DNA of 64,000 bases, taken from positions 186,001 through 250,000 of the forward strand of contig CALATA010000004.1 of the NCBI GenBank assembly GCA_937888905.1. Direction: 5' to 3'. Both the position numbers and the translations under genes were made by a program. Below are positions 1-8,269 of the stretch, piece by piece. The DNA is from Terrimonas sp937888905 (GTDB taxonomy: Bacteria; Bacteroidota; Bacteroidia; Chitinophagales; Chitinophagaceae). The notes under the pieces were generated by a model. It was not told where the DNA came from and made no database searches. It saw only the letters and a list, made by a program, of their open reading frames with translations. The stretch's first letter is position 1. Every line of letters begins with the position of its first letter.

Positions 1-1
1 C

Positions 2-1067
2 CGCATTGTCGGGATAAGGAGGTTTCTTTGACGTCGAGAACCGCCTCTTAAAGATTGAAGACGATAAACAACTTTCGCTGAGTCCCGGTTTCTGGGACGA
101 CAACAAAAGGGCTACCGAGATTCTCAAGAACATGAAGGTCAATGAGTACTGGGTAAAACTCTACGAAGCCACCGAAACGGCCGTGGAGGACTTTGCCGTG
201 CTCTTCGAGTTCTGGAAAGCAGGTGATGCCACCGAGGAAGAAACCCAGCAGGCATACGACGCTGCGCTGTCCGCCCTCGAAGACGCCGAATTTAAAGCTA
301 CCCTCAACGAGCCGGAAGACGAGCTGCCAGCCGTACTGCAGATCAATGCAGGCGCCGGCGGTACCGAAAGCCAGGACTGGGCCGAAATGCTCGCCCGCAT
401 GTATCGCATGTACGGCGAAAAGCAAGGCTGGAAAGTAACGGAAATGGACTGGCAGGAAGGAGATGGCGCAGGTATCAAAACCGCCACCCTGCAGTTCGAA
501 GGGCCTTTTGCCTTTGGCTTTTTAAAAGCCGAAAACGGCGTACACCGCCTTGTGCGTATTTCTCCTTTTGATAGTAATGCCCGGCGACACACTTCCTTTG
601 TGAGCGTATATGCCTATCCGCTGGTGGATGATACGATTAACATCGAAATTAATCCTTCCGATGTAAAAATGGAAACTTCGCGAAGCGGAGGTGCCGGCGG
701 ACAGAACGTAAACAAGGTGGAAACCAAGGTGCAGTTAACGCACATCCCAACCGGAATCGTGGTAGTTTGCCAGCAGGACAGAAGTCAGCTTGGTAACCGC
801 GAGCTCGCGATGCAGATGTTGAAGAGCCGGTTGTATGAAATGGAACTGCAGAAACGCAATGCACTAAAGGATGCCACCAACGCGAAAAAGAAAAAGATCG
901 AATGGGGAAGCCAGATCCGGTCTTACGTATTCCATCCTTACAAAATGATCAAAGATCACCGTACGGACTACGAAACCGGCAATATCCAGCCGGTAATGGA
1001 CGGCGAACTCGACGGCTTTATCAAAGCCTACCTCATGAGTGAGAAAGAAAACGAAACATCTAACTGA
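2..1067 (+). CDS. prfB: Peptide chain release factor 2 (5' partial, programmed frameshift)
   Basis: RF2 releases the finished polypeptide at UGA and UAA codons in the cytoplasmic ribosome. The visible coding sequence is join(2..28,30..1067), about 354 residues; roughly 15 N-terminal codons lie off the window if the length is as in E. coli. Seen in the sequence: the peptidyl-hydrolysis motif GGQ (bases 696-704, within SGGAGGQNVNKVETKV) and the RF2-specific stop-recognition tripeptide SPF (bases 561-569), which distinguishes it from RF1. The frame changes by +1 at an in-frame TGA (29-31). Reading only from the first ATG in the second frame (132) would miss the N-terminal coiled-coil region encoded from base 30. 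pruA follows 39 bases later on the same strand. Identification is very secure. Confidence 0.97.
17..32 (+). other. prfB programmed +1 frameshift site
   Basis: The sequence is AGGAGG (17-22), TTT, CTT (26-28), TGA (29-31), C. This is the classic RF2 autoregulatory arrangement: an internal Shine-Dalgarno-like hexamer three bases before a CUU slippery codon followed by UGA C. When RF2 is scarce the peptidyl-tRNA slips from CUU to UUU and GAC is read next. The two frames join exactly here, so this is a mechanism and not a sequencing error. Confidence 0.93.
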
Positions 1068-1106
1068 TTACTATAACTCCCGCAACTGCGGAATTAATTG
1101 TAAAAT

Positions 1107-2738
1107 ATGAGCATCGGAACTTTTTCTTATCCGCTTCCGGCCAACGAACCTGTACTCAATTACGGTCCGGGTTCGGCAGAAAAAAAACGTCTGAAAGAAG
1201 TATTGGCTGAACTCAAAAATGAGCAAGCCGATATTCCCATGTACATCGGTGGCCGGGAAGTGCGCACGGAGAAAAAAGTAGCCATTCATCCGCCACATGA
1301 AAACAAACACGTGCTGGGTTATTTTCATGCGGGTGATGCCACGCACGTGCAACAGGCCATCGATGCAGCCCTGGGTGCGCGCGAAAGCTGGGCGGCCATG
1401 AGCTGGGAAAGCCGCGCAGGCATTTTCCTGAAAGCTGCCGATCTGATCGCCGGTAAATATCGTCCCTATATGAACGGTACTACCATGCTTGGTCAAAGCA
1501 AGAACGCTTACCAGGCAGAGATTGATGCCGCCTGCGAACTGATCGATTTTCTTCGCTTCAATGTTCATTTTCTCGGCGAAATTTATAAACAACAACCCGT
1601 GAGCGGACCCGGCATGCACAACCGCATGGAGTACCGCCCGCTCGAAGGATTTGTACTGGCCGTAACGCCGTTCAACTTCACCGCCATCGGCGGCAACCTG
1701 CCCACATCGGCCGCACTTTGCGGAAACGTAGTAGTATGGAAACCTGCCAACACACAGGTGTACTCGGCGCAGATGTTCATGCGCATTCTGAGAGAAGCAG
1801 GTCTGCCCGAGGGTGTGATCAACCTGGTGTATGTAGATGGCCCGACACTCGGCGAAGTATGTTTCAATCACCGTGATTTCGCCGGCGTACATTTTACCGG
1901 ATCCACAGGTGTGTTCAACAAAATGTGGGAGACGATTGGTAAGAATATGTCCAGCTACCGCACCTATCCACGCATAGTGGGAGAAACCGGTGGCAAAGAC
2001 TTTGTACTGGTGCATAAAAGCGCCAACGCCGATGTGGTGGCCACAGCTTTGCTGCGCGGTGCATTTGAATTCCAGGGACAAAAATGTTCTGCGGCGTCAC
2101 GTGCCTATATTCCTTCCAACATTGCGGAAGACGTGAAAGCAAAACTGGTGGAAGGAGTAAAAAGTTTCAAAGTAGGTACGGTAGAAGACTTCACCAATTT
2201 TGTGAATGCGGTGATCGATGAAAAGAGCTTTGACAAGATCAGGCAATACATCGACGATGCGGCAAAAGATCCCAACGCAACGATACTCGTTGGTGGCGAT
2301 GCCGACAAAAGCAAGGGATATTTTATTCAGCCTACCGTTATCGAAACAAAAAATCCGCAATCGGTTACGATGTGCGAAGAGATCTTCGGGCCGGTGCTGA
2401 CTATTTACGTATACGATGAAAACGAATTTGAGCAGGCATTAGAGCTGGTAGATACTACCTCTCCTTATGCACTCACCGGTTCCATCATTGCAACCGACCG
2501 CGCTGCTATCGAGCGGGCAACGGTGAAACTGAAGCAGGCCGCCGGTAATTTTTACATCAATGATAAACCTACCGGTGCAGTGGTAGGGCAACAACCATTT
2601 GGTGGCGCACGTGCGAGCGGAACCAATGATAAAGCGGGAAGCATTCTTAATCTTTATCGCTGGCTGAGCGCTCGCACCATTAAGGAAACGTTTCAACCAC
2701 CGGTTGATTACCGGTATGCATTTTTGCAGGAGCAGTGA
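1107..2738 (+). CDS. pruA: L-glutamate gamma-semialdehyde dehydrogenase
   Basis: Oxidises L-glutamate gamma-semialdehyde (the open form of 1-pyrroline-5-carboxylate) to glutamate with NAD+, the second step of proline breakdown. The 543-residue protein is a single aldehyde dehydrogenase domain. Visible are the general-base motif VGETGGKD (Glu about 293) and the nucleophile motif GQKCSAASR (Cys about 327), plus the P5C-dehydrogenase-type stretch TPFNFTAIGGNLPTSAAL. The length fits the monofunctional eukaryote/Bacteroidota form rather than the bifunctional PutA. No proline dehydrogenase gene is visible in the window, so the partner is encoded elsewhere. The ATG start is 39 bases after prfB; no clear promoter was seen in the gap. 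Confidence 0.95.
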   Translation: MSIGTFSYPLPANEPVLNYGPGSAEKKRLKEVLAELKNEQADIPMYIGGREVRTEKKVAIHPPHENKHVLGYFHAGDATHVQQAIDAALGARESWAAMSWESRAGIFLKAADLIAGKYRPYMNGTTMLGQSKNAYQAEIDAACELIDFLRFNVHFLGEIYKQQPVSGPGMHNRMEYRPLEGFVLAVTPFNFTAIGGNLPTSAALCGNVVVWKPANTQVYSAQMFMRILREAGLPEGVINLVYVDGPTLGEVCFNHRDFAGVHFTGSTGVFNKMWETIGKNMSSYRTYPRIVGETGGKDFVLVHKSANADVVATALLRGAFEFQGQKCSAASRAYIPSNIAEDVKAKLVEGVKSFKVGTVEDFTNFVNAVIDEKSFDKIRQYIDDAAKDPNATILVGGDADKSKGYFIQPTVIETKNPQSVTMCEEIFGPVLTIYVYDENEFEQALELVDTTSPYALTGSIIATDRAAIERATVKLKQAAGNFYINDKPTGAVVGQQPFGGARASGTNDKAGSILNLYRWLSARTIKETFQPPVDYRYAFLQEQ

Positions 2739-2999
2739 GCAGAGAGCAGAGGTATAAGGTGTAAGGCGTAGGGTAAAACAGCCGGTTATAGGTATTAAGT
2801 TATAAGTTATAGTGTAGGTATTTATAGCTGGTCATGGCCGCTTTGCTCCTTATGCGCCTTTGCGTAAACCGCCGCCTCTTTGCACGCAAAGACGCAAAGA
2901 AGTAAAGGCGCAGAGATTATTTAACCCGCTTATTGACTTATTGACCATTCACCATTCACTATTGACGATTCACCATTCACCATTCACAATTCACACGCG
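2739..2999. repeat. Mosaic of short degenerate arrays after pruA
   Basis: Four array types follow one another. AAGGYRT heptamers (about 2754-2773) lead into the fixed motif AAAACAGCCGG (2776-2786), then AGTNNTA heptamers (about 2795-2815). An 8-bp GCAAAGAM class with its inverse (TTTGCGTAAA) occupies 2840-2920. An ACNATTS heptamer array (ACCATTC, ACTATTG, ACGATTC and so on, seven units) runs about 2946-2997. No gene was seen here. Confidence 0.85.
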
Positions 3000-3068
3000 T
3001 AATTCCCTTTTTCCGGATAGAAGAAATACCACATACGTGGTATTTTTTGTTTTTAGTGGCGTCCTGAT

Positions 3069-3100
3069 TTTGATTGTGACGTTATCTGGCCTTAATTTTG
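3069..3100 (+). promoter_or_regulatory. Bacteroidota-type promoter ahead of the barrel cluster
   Basis: TTTG (3069-3072), a 20-base spacer and TAATTTTG (3093-3100) match the primary-sigma consensus of Bacteroidota (TTTG about -33, TAnnTTTG about -7) exactly. Transcription should start near 3105 and give a leader of about 280 bases before the first barrel gene. Confidence 0.75.
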
Positions 3101-3129
3101 CTTAATCGTTCAACCATTAACCACTAAGC

Positions 3130-3225
3130 ATGAAACTATTCCTCACTCAAGCACTGTCGTGTCCGGAAAGGTGCATTACAGTCAACTCTTCCGGTATTCA
3201 TTCATTACATTATTATAAAGTCTAG
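3130..3225 (+). CDS. Possible 31-residue leader peptide
   Basis: An ATG about 25 bases downstream of the predicted transcription start opens a 31-codon frame beginning MKLFLTQALSC and ending with TAG. The start resembles a truncated signal peptide. It may be a leader peptide, a remnant of a fourth barrel gene, or chance. I do not recognise it; the only support is its position behind a consensus promoter. Confidence 0.25.
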   Translation: MKLFLTQALSCPERCITVNSSGIHSLHYYKV

Positions 3226-3335
3226 ACCCTCGCGTTTTTATTGCGCAAAGGGTAGGGCCTGTTATAAACTTGTCAGACGGTAGTACGCCGGTGCTGCTTA
3301 TACCACTGTGTGTATAGCTGACCGTCCGGCACATC
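3214..3335 (+). ncRNA. Possibly structured leader RNA upstream of barrel genes
   Basis: Several complementary segments lie close together: GACGGT (3276-3281) with ACCGTC (3321-3326), GCCGG (3287-3291) with CCGGC (3326-3330), and GCTTATAC (3296-3303) with GTATAGC (3312-3318, one bulge). The first two pairings share a base and interleave, so they could be alternative folds, as in a switch. No U-tract follows. I do not recognise a known riboswitch family. It could equally be a 5' UTR with ordinary structure. Confidence 0.3.
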
Positions 3336-3383
3336 ATCATCAAGTATCTTTTCACAACCATATATTAACCAACCATTTTAAGT

Positions 3384-4016
3384 ATGAAAAAAGTCCTCCT
3401 TGCAGCTATTATCTGTCTTGCTGCACAAGCTGTATCAGCACAAACATCCTTCGGCATCAAGGCCGGTCCCAACATGAGTTTCCTCCGTTATAAAATTGAA
3501 GCGGGTAGCGAGAATCAAACATGGGATGGCTCACGCCTGGGGTTCCAGGTAGGTGGTGTTGCGCAAATTGGCATTGCTGAAAATTTTGCTCTTCAGCCCG
3601 AACTATTATTTGTGATGAAAGGTGCTAACGGCGTTCGTCCCGAAATGTCGACTAACGACATCGATTTCACGCTAATGACAATTGATATGCCGATCAATTT
3701 CATTTATCGCAACAAAGGATTCTTTGGCGGTTTTGGTCCTAACCTGCAGTTTGGTGTATCCTCCAAAGCAAAATCAGATGGGGATACCTATGACATGTAC
3801 GATGAAGACGAAGCCTCTTTCTTCATTCAGAAACGCTTTGAAGTAGGTGCTAACGTTGTGGCTGGCTACAAACTTGCAAGCGGTCTGGCATTCAGTCTGA
3901 ACTTTGCAAAAGGTCTTACCAATAGTTCCAAATACAACGATGATCTCGACGAAGCGACGATCAAACATAATTCTTCTTATATCGGCCTGTCGATCGGCTA
4001 TTTCTTCGGTAAATAA
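3384..4016 (+). CDS. PorT-family outer-membrane beta-barrel protein
   Basis: A 210-residue secreted protein with a clear Sec signal peptide (MKKVLLAAIICLAAQAVSAQ, cleavage after SAQ about residue 20). The mature part starts TSFGIKAGPNMSF, the typical opening strand of the PorT/outer_membrane_beta-barrel family, and ends with an alternating strand closing on aromatic residues (YIGLSIGYFFGK). The family forms small eight- to ten-stranded barrels in the outer membrane; the specific function is unknown. The next gene, 27 bases downstream, is a close paralogue, so the pair arose by tandem duplication. It is read from the promoter near 3100 or from a weaker TATCTTTT box at 3344-3351. Confidence 0.85.
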   Translation: MKKVLLAAIICLAAQAVSAQTSFGIKAGPNMSFLRYKIEAGSENQTWDGSRLGFQVGGVAQIGIAENFALQPELLFVMKGANGVRPEMSTNDIDFTLMTIDMPINFIYRNKGFFGGFGPNLQFGVSSKAKSDGDTYDMYDEDEASFFIQKRFEVGANVVAGYKLASGLAFSLNFAKGLTNSSKYNDDLDEATIKHNSSYIGLSIGYFFGK

Positions 4017-4043
4017 TTTTTTAACCTGCTAATTAATTATCAA

Positions 4044-4697
4044 ATGAGAATTTTTCTTGCAACTGTTATGCTTTCTTTAGCAGCGGTTACCGCGTCGGCG
4101 CAAACCTCTTTCGGTGTAAAGGCCGGAGGTAATATGAGCTTCTTCAATTATAAAATTGAAGAAGGAAGTCAAAATGTAAAATGGAACGGGTCCCGCGTGG
4201 GCTTCCAGGTAGGTGGCGTAGCACAGATCGGTATCGCTGAAAACTTCGCTATTCAGCCCGAACTGCTGTTCATGATGAAAGGCGTGAACAAAATGGACGT
4301 TGAAGAACTGGGCGATGTTAAACTTAACATCAAAACCTTTACCATCGATATGCCCATTACGTTTATTTATCGTACCAACGGGTTCTTTGGTGGCATTGGT
4401 CCGAATCTGTCTTTTGGCCTTTCATCTAAAATGAAAGTAGATGGCAACGACGATGTAGAGTACGATCTCTATGACAAAGATGCTGATGGCGAAGTGTCGA
4501 TCTTCAGTCAGAAACGTTTTGAAGCCGGCGCCAATATTCTAGCGGGCTATAAATTAAAAAACGGCTTGTCATTCAGCCTGAATTTTGTTAAAGGGCTTAC
4601 CAATCTTTCCGAATACAACGACGATCTCGAAGATGCTTCTATCAAAACAAAATCTTCCTATATCGGCTTGTCCGTGGGGTATTTTTTCGGCAAATAA
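4044..4697 (+). CDS. PorT-family outer-membrane beta-barrel protein (paralogue)
   Basis: A 217-residue tandem paralogue of the preceding gene. It shares the signal-peptide layout (cleavage after ASAQ), the opening TSFGVKAGGNMSF, the segment GFQVGGVAQIGIAENFA, and the same closing strand ending SVGYFFGK. The main difference is a longer acidic loop (about residues 130-155, DGNDDVEYDLYDKDADGEV), a likely surface loop that could hold divalent cations; that role is inference. It lies 27 bases after its sister and is followed by a terminator, so the two form a bicistronic unit. Function unknown. Confidence 0.85.
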   Translation: MRIFLATVMLSLAAVTASAQTSFGVKAGGNMSFFNYKIEEGSQNVKWNGSRVGFQVGGVAQIGIAENFAIQPELLFMMKGVNKMDVEELGDVKLNIKTFTIDMPITFIYRTNGFFGGIGPNLSFGLSSKMKVDGNDDVEYDLYDKDADGEVSIFSQKRFEAGANILAGYKLKNGLSFSLNFVKGLTNLSEYNDDLEDASIKTKSSYIGLSVGYFFGK

Positions 4698-4722
4698 TAG
4701 TTTAGTTTCCGCTTAGTTCAAC

Positions 4723-4750
4723 GGGGGATGGCTCAGGCCGTCCCCTTTGT
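4723..4750 (+). terminator. Probable terminator after the barrel pair
   Basis: GGGGATGGC, loop TCAG, GCCGTCCCC (4723-4746, one mismatch in the stem) followed by TTTGTATTT. It sits 25 bases after the stop of the second barrel gene. Confidence 0.6.
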
Positions 4751-4857
4751 ATTTCAGGCACATAGAAGAGCCTAAACGTGATTGGCATGATTTTTTAAAA
4801 GAAGGGGACGTTGAAACCGGTAGCCGGTTCTGATTAATAAAATAAATCTGCTAGTTT

Positions 4858-5424
4858 ATGAAAAAGGTACTTTTTAGTAGCATCGTTCTGTTCCTCTGTA
4901 TCTCCGTAACAAAAGCTCAACATGTTGAGTTTGGTTTGAAAGGAGGACTTAATTTATCAAAAGTGTCGATCAACGACGGACGTGATTATGATACAAAAGC
5001 GGGCGCACATTTTGGCGGTCTTGCACATATTCACCTCACAAGAATGTTTGCCCTGCAACCTGAAGTGGTATATTCACTGCAAGGCGGTAAGGACGGCGAC
5101 AATATGCTGAAGCTGAATTATGTGAACATGCCCGTACTCGGACAGTTCATGTTTGGCAACGGTTTCCGTCTGCAAACAGGTCCGCAGCTCGGTATCCTGG
5201 CGGTAGCCAAGAGCAAGGTGGGTGATGTGGAAGTTGATGTGAAAGATGATTTAAAAGCGATCGACTTCTCCTGGGTATTCGGCGCCAGCTATATTTTCCC
5301 TGCCGGTGTTGGTTTTGATGCCCGCTTCAATGTGGGAGCCAGCAATATCAGCGACAGCCGCGCTTTCGATGCGCATAACCAGGTGTTTCAACTCGGTGTG
5401 TTTTATCAGTTCAAGCACCATTGA
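4858..5424 (+). CDS. PorT-family outer-membrane beta-barrel protein (third, divergent)
   Basis: A 188-residue protein with a signal peptide (MKKVLFSSIVLFLCISVTKAQ) and the family opening strand HVEFGLKGGLNLS. It is shorter and clearly more diverged than the two genes before it; the loops are trimmed and the last strand ends GVFYQFKHH. It lies 160 bases downstream of the pair, beyond a terminator, and so is probably transcribed on its own. A short inverted repeat AACCGG-TAG-CCGGTT sits in the spacer. It is a small outer-membrane barrel of unknown ligand. Confidence 0.82.
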   Translation: MKKVLFSSIVLFLCISVTKAQHVEFGLKGGLNLSKVSINDGRDYDTKAGAHFGGLAHIHLTRMFALQPEVVYSLQGGKDGDNMLKLNYVNMPVLGQFMFGNGFRLQTGPQLGILAVAKSKVGDVEVDVKDDLKAIDFSWVFGASYIFPAGVGFDARFNVGASNISDSRAFDAHNQVFQLGVFYQFKHH

Positions 5425-5555
5425 GTTGTAAGTAATAAGTTTTAAGTTTTCGCCCTGGTTCGTATATACACGAACCAGGGCGTTTTAATGGTCAATAACC
5501 AGTAACCTGCCATTTAAAACTTACAACTTAATACTTAAAACTTATTACTTCTAAG
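5425..5555. repeat. AGTNNTA arrays flanking a 32-bp palindrome
   Basis: AGTNNTA heptamers (5430-5448) lead into an inverted repeat at 5451-5482. Its arms CGCCCTGGTTCGT and ACGAACCAGGGCG are exactly complementary and only the centre is imperfect; TTTTAATGG follows. The inverse array (CTTATTA/CTTAATA) then runs at about 5513-5550. The palindrome probably ends transcription of the barrel gene and belongs to a family with copies at 16332, 27943 and 51661. Confidence 0.8.
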
Positions 5556-5563
5556 TAAATTCG
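5556..5563 (+). promoter_or_regulatory. Possible -7 box of pyrR
   Basis: TAAATTCG differs by one base from TAnnTTTG and lies 14 bases before the TTG start of pyrR. No -33 box was found; the upstream sequence is repeat array. Confidence 0.35.
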
Positions 5564-5577
5564 CCAAAACAACAGGC

Positions 5578-6105
5578 TTGAAATCGATACTTACGGCTTC
5601 GCAACTGGCTATTACTATCCGCAGACTGAGTCACCAGATACTGGAAAATCATGTTGACCTTGAAAATACTGTAGTCATCGGTCTTCAGCCGCGCGGGATT
5701 TATTTGTCCGACCAGGTGGTAGGGCAGATCCGGCAATTACTGCCGGCGGACCGTACGGTAGACTACGGCAAGCTCGACATCACCTTTTACCGCGATGATG
5801 TGCGTAAGGAATTGCATATGCCCAACCAGACCGATATCTCTTTTTCCATTGAAGGAAAAAATGTGGTATTGATCGATGACGTACTGTATACCGGCCGTAC
5901 TATCCGCGCCGCATTGGACGCGCTGCTTGCTTTCGGCCGCCCGGAAAAGGTAGAACTCTGCGTATTGATCGACCGCCGCTTCAGCCGGCAATTCCCCATA
6001 CAACCCGATTACGTAGGCAAATCAATCGACTCCCTCATTTCCCAGAAAGTAAAAGTATACTGGCAGGAGAAGGATGGCACGGAAGAGGTGGTAATCCTGG
6101 ATTAA
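5578..6105 (+). CDS. pyrR: PyrR bifunctional pyr regulator / uracil phosphoribosyltransferase
   Basis: The family makes UMP from uracil and PRPP and, in many bacteria, binds pyr mRNA leaders to attenuate pyrimidine genes. The 175-residue protein carries the PRPP-binding loop VVLIDDVLYTGRTIRAAL (residues about 97-114) and the PyrR-type segments LQPRGIYLSD and CVLIDRRFSRQFPIQPDYVGKS. The start is TTG at 5578: no ATG or GTG is in frame upstream, and MKSILTASQLAITIRRL aligns with the usual PyrR start. No pyr gene lies nearby, so whether this copy still regulates RNA cannot be judged here. A second, more distant phosphoribosyltransferase lies at 27410. Confidence 0.88.
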   Translation: MKSILTASQLAITIRRLSHQILENHVDLENTVVIGLQPRGIYLSDQVVGQIRQLLPADRTVDYGKLDITFYRDDVRKELHMPNQTDISFSIEGKNVVLIDDVLYTGRTIRAALDALLAFGRPEKVELCVLIDRRFSRQFPIQPDYVGKSIDSLISQKVKVYWQEKDGTEEVVILD

Positions 6106-6111
6106 TCAGGC

Positions 6112-6177
6112 AATTTGAAGATTTGATGATTTGAAAGTGGAATTGTCTAATTTTCAAATTATCAAATCTTCAAATTA
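6112..6177. repeat. 8-bp ATTTGAAG / CAAATTAT array
   Basis: ATTTGAAG, ATTTGATG, ATTTGAAA and then the complement CAAATTAT, CAAATCTT, CAAATT. The two halves could pair with each other and so add stem to the following terminator. The same class abuts rpmB and rpmG. Confidence 0.7.
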
Positions 6178-6227
6178 TGCCCGATAAGTGGATGATAAAC
6201 AAATGATTGTGCCGGGCATATTTTTTC
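6176..6227 (+). terminator. Probable pyrR terminator
   Basis: TATGCCCG (6176-6183) pairs with CGGGCATA (6213-6220) and is followed by TTTTTT. The loop is long (29 bases), so efficiency is uncertain. Confidence 0.5.
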
Positions 6228-6273
6228 CACAACCGTGTATAACTCAATATTCCGGCGGGGTCGCCTGTTTTGT

Positions 6274-6281
6274 TATATTTG
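6274..6281 (+). promoter_or_regulatory. -7 promoter box of parE
   Basis: TATATTTG is an exact TAnnTTTG match 71 bases before the parE ATG. No good -33 box was found at the right distance. Confidence 0.5.
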
Positions 6282-6352
6282 CCGGATTGCATAAACGGCG
6301 AGCCGTTACAAGACTATTTTTTCAGCATCGTTAGAACCGTACTTAAGAAGCA

Positions 6353-8248
6353 ATGGCCAAAGAGAAAGACACAAACATGTTTGAATATACCGACGACAGT
6401 ATTAAAACGCTCGACTGGAAAGAACATATCCGTCTGCGTCCCGGTATGTATATCGGCAAACTCGGTGATGGCTCCTCTCCGGACGATGGTATTTACGTAC
6501 TCGTCAAGGAAGTAATGGACAACTGTATCGATGAGTTTACCATGGGTTATGGCAAAACAGTCGAACTCTCCATCGAAAACCGGCAGGTGACCGTGCGCGA
6601 CTACGGCCGCGGTATTCCGCTCGGCAAACTCGTGGACGTGGTAAGCAAGATCAATACCGGCGCCAAATACGACAGCAAGGCATTCCAGAAATCTGTTGGT
6701 CTGAATGGTGTGGGTACCAAAGCGGTGAACGCCCTCAGTAATTATTTCAAAGTAACCGCCATCCGCGACGGCAAAGAGAAAAGCGCAGAGTTTGAACGAG
6801 GCGAATTGATCAAAGAACACAAGGAAACAAAAAGCACGGAACAAAACGGTACCGCCGTTGTGTTTATACCGGATGAAACGGTTTTCAAAAACTTCAAATT
6901 CCAATACGAGTTTTTGGAAAATCTCCTTTGGAATTATTGCTTCCTGAATGCCGGTCTCAAAATCGTTTTCAACGGAAAAACATATACCAGTAAAAACGGG
7001 CTGCTCGATCTCCTGCATCGCAAGACCAATGTAGACGAGATCCGCTATCCCATTATTCACCTGAAAGGTGAGGATATTGAAGTAGCTATTACGCATAACA
7101 ATGACTATGGTGAAGACCTCTACAGTTTTGTAAACGGTCAGCATACCACACAAGGCGGTACACACCAGCAGGCATTCCGTGAAGCTTTTGTAAAAACGGT
7201 CCGCGAATTTTTCAAAAAAGATTACGACGCATCCGACATACGTACCGGTATCGTTGCTGCCGTTTCCGTAAGGGTAGTGGAGCCGGTTTTCGAATCGCAG
7301 ACAAAAACCAAACTCGGTTCACTCAACGTAGACGTGAATGGTCCGAGCATGCGCCAGTTCGTGAATGATTTTTTTGCAAAAGAACTGGATAATTTCCTGC
7401 ATAAAAATCCAGCGGTGGCCGAGGCCATGAAAAAGCGCATCGAGCAAAGCGAACGCGAACGCAAGGAAATGGCGGGCATCAAAAAACTGGCGAACGAACG
7501 CGCCAAGAAAGCCAACCTGCACAACCGCAAACTCCGCGATTGCCGCTACCATTATAACGACGAACCGCCGGCAAAGAACCGTGAGGAGTTCATCGCGAAG
7601 CAAAATGAAACCACCATCTTCATTACGGAAGGAGACAGTGCCAGTGGTTCCATTACCAAATCACGCAATGTGGAAACCCAGGCAGTTTTTAGTCTGCGTG
7701 GTAAACCGCTTAACAGCTTTGGGCTTACCAAAAAAGTAGTATACGAAAACGAAGAGTTCAACCTGCTGCAGCACGCCCTGAATATCGAAGAAGGCATGGA
7801 AGGACTTCGTTTCAACAATATCATTATCGCCACCGATGCCGACGTGGATGGCATGCACATCCGTCTGCTGCTGATGACTTTCTTCCTGCAATTCTTCCCC
7901 GACCTGGTAAAACACGGAAAAGTATATGTGCTGGAAACACCGTTGTTCCGCGTGCGCAACAAACAGGAAACTATCTATTGTTTCGACGAAACGGAGAAAC
8001 AAAAAGCCATGAAGAAACTCGGCAACCGTCCTGAAGTAACGCGATTCAAAGGGCTTGGCGAGATCAGTCCCGATGAGTTTGCTCAATTCATCGGTGCCGA
8101 TATGCGCAAGCAATTGATGCGGGTGGAAGAAGGTGATCATATTCATCACCTGCTCGAATATTACATGGGTAAGAATACTTCCGACCGCCAGGAATTTATT
8201 ATCAATAACCTCAAAGTAGAGTTGGATGCACCGGTGGAAACCGAGTGA
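6353..8248 (+). CDS. parE: DNA topoisomerase IV subunit B
   Basis: ATPase subunit of the type IIA topoisomerase that separates daughter chromosomes. The 631-residue protein has the GHKL ATPase boxes EVMDNCIDE (N box, about residue 55), DYGRGIP (G1) and GLNGVGTKAVNALS (G2), the transducer domain, and a TOPRIM domain with ITEGDSASGS (about 424) and the Mg-binding DADVDGMHIR (about 490). GyrB and ParE are close relatives; the operon with a ParC-type A subunit and the length favour ParE. It heads a tight operon of four genes (parE, DUF1835, DUF4260, parC), with spacings of 21, 2 and 4 bases. Confidence 0.92.
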   Translation: MAKEKDTNMFEYTDDSIKTLDWKEHIRLRPGMYIGKLGDGSSPDDGIYVLVKEVMDNCIDEFTMGYGKTVELSIENRQVTVRDYGRGIPLGKLVDVVSKINTGAKYDSKAFQKSVGLNGVGTKAVNALSNYFKVTAIRDGKEKSAEFERGELIKEHKETKSTEQNGTAVVFIPDETVFKNFKFQYEFLENLLWNYCFLNAGLKIVFNGKTYTSKNGLLDLLHRKTNVDEIRYPIIHLKGEDIEVAITHNNDYGEDLYSFVNGQHTTQGGTHQQAFREAFVKTVREFFKKDYDASDIRTGIVAAVSVRVVEPVFESQTKTKLGSLNVDVNGPSMRQFVNDFFAKELDNFLHKNPAVAEAMKKRIEQSERERKEMAGIKKLANERAKKANLHNRKLRDCRYHYNDEPPAKNREEFIAKQNETTIFITEGDSASGSITKSRNVETQAVFSLRGKPLNSFGLTKKVVYENEEFNLLQHALNIEEGMEGLRFNNIIIATDADVDGMHIRLLLMTFFLQFFPDLVKHGKVYVLETPLFRVRNKQETIYCFDETEKQKAMKKLGNRPEVTRFKGLGEISPDEFAQFIGADMRKQLMRVEEGDHIHHLLEYYMGKNTSDRQEFIINNLKVELDAPVETE

Positions 8249-8269
8249 TCTGCTCCCTTGAAATAATTT

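Noticed and set aside
1071..2081. 336-residue minus-strand frame opposite pruA
   Set aside because: Shadow of the strongly supported pruA gene; composition rich in His, Cys and Phe and no recognisable family.
2939..2998. ACNATTS array as a CRISPR or direct-repeat array
   Set aside because: Units are 7 bp with no spacers, no leader and no cas gene.
3214..3335. tRNA or known riboswitch in the leader of the barrel genes
   Set aside because: No cloverleaf, T-loop or known aptamer core could be laid over the sequence; kept only as an unassigned structured region.
6314..7165. 283-residue minus-strand frame opposite parE
   Set aside because: Antisense shadow of the ATPase domain; no independent support.
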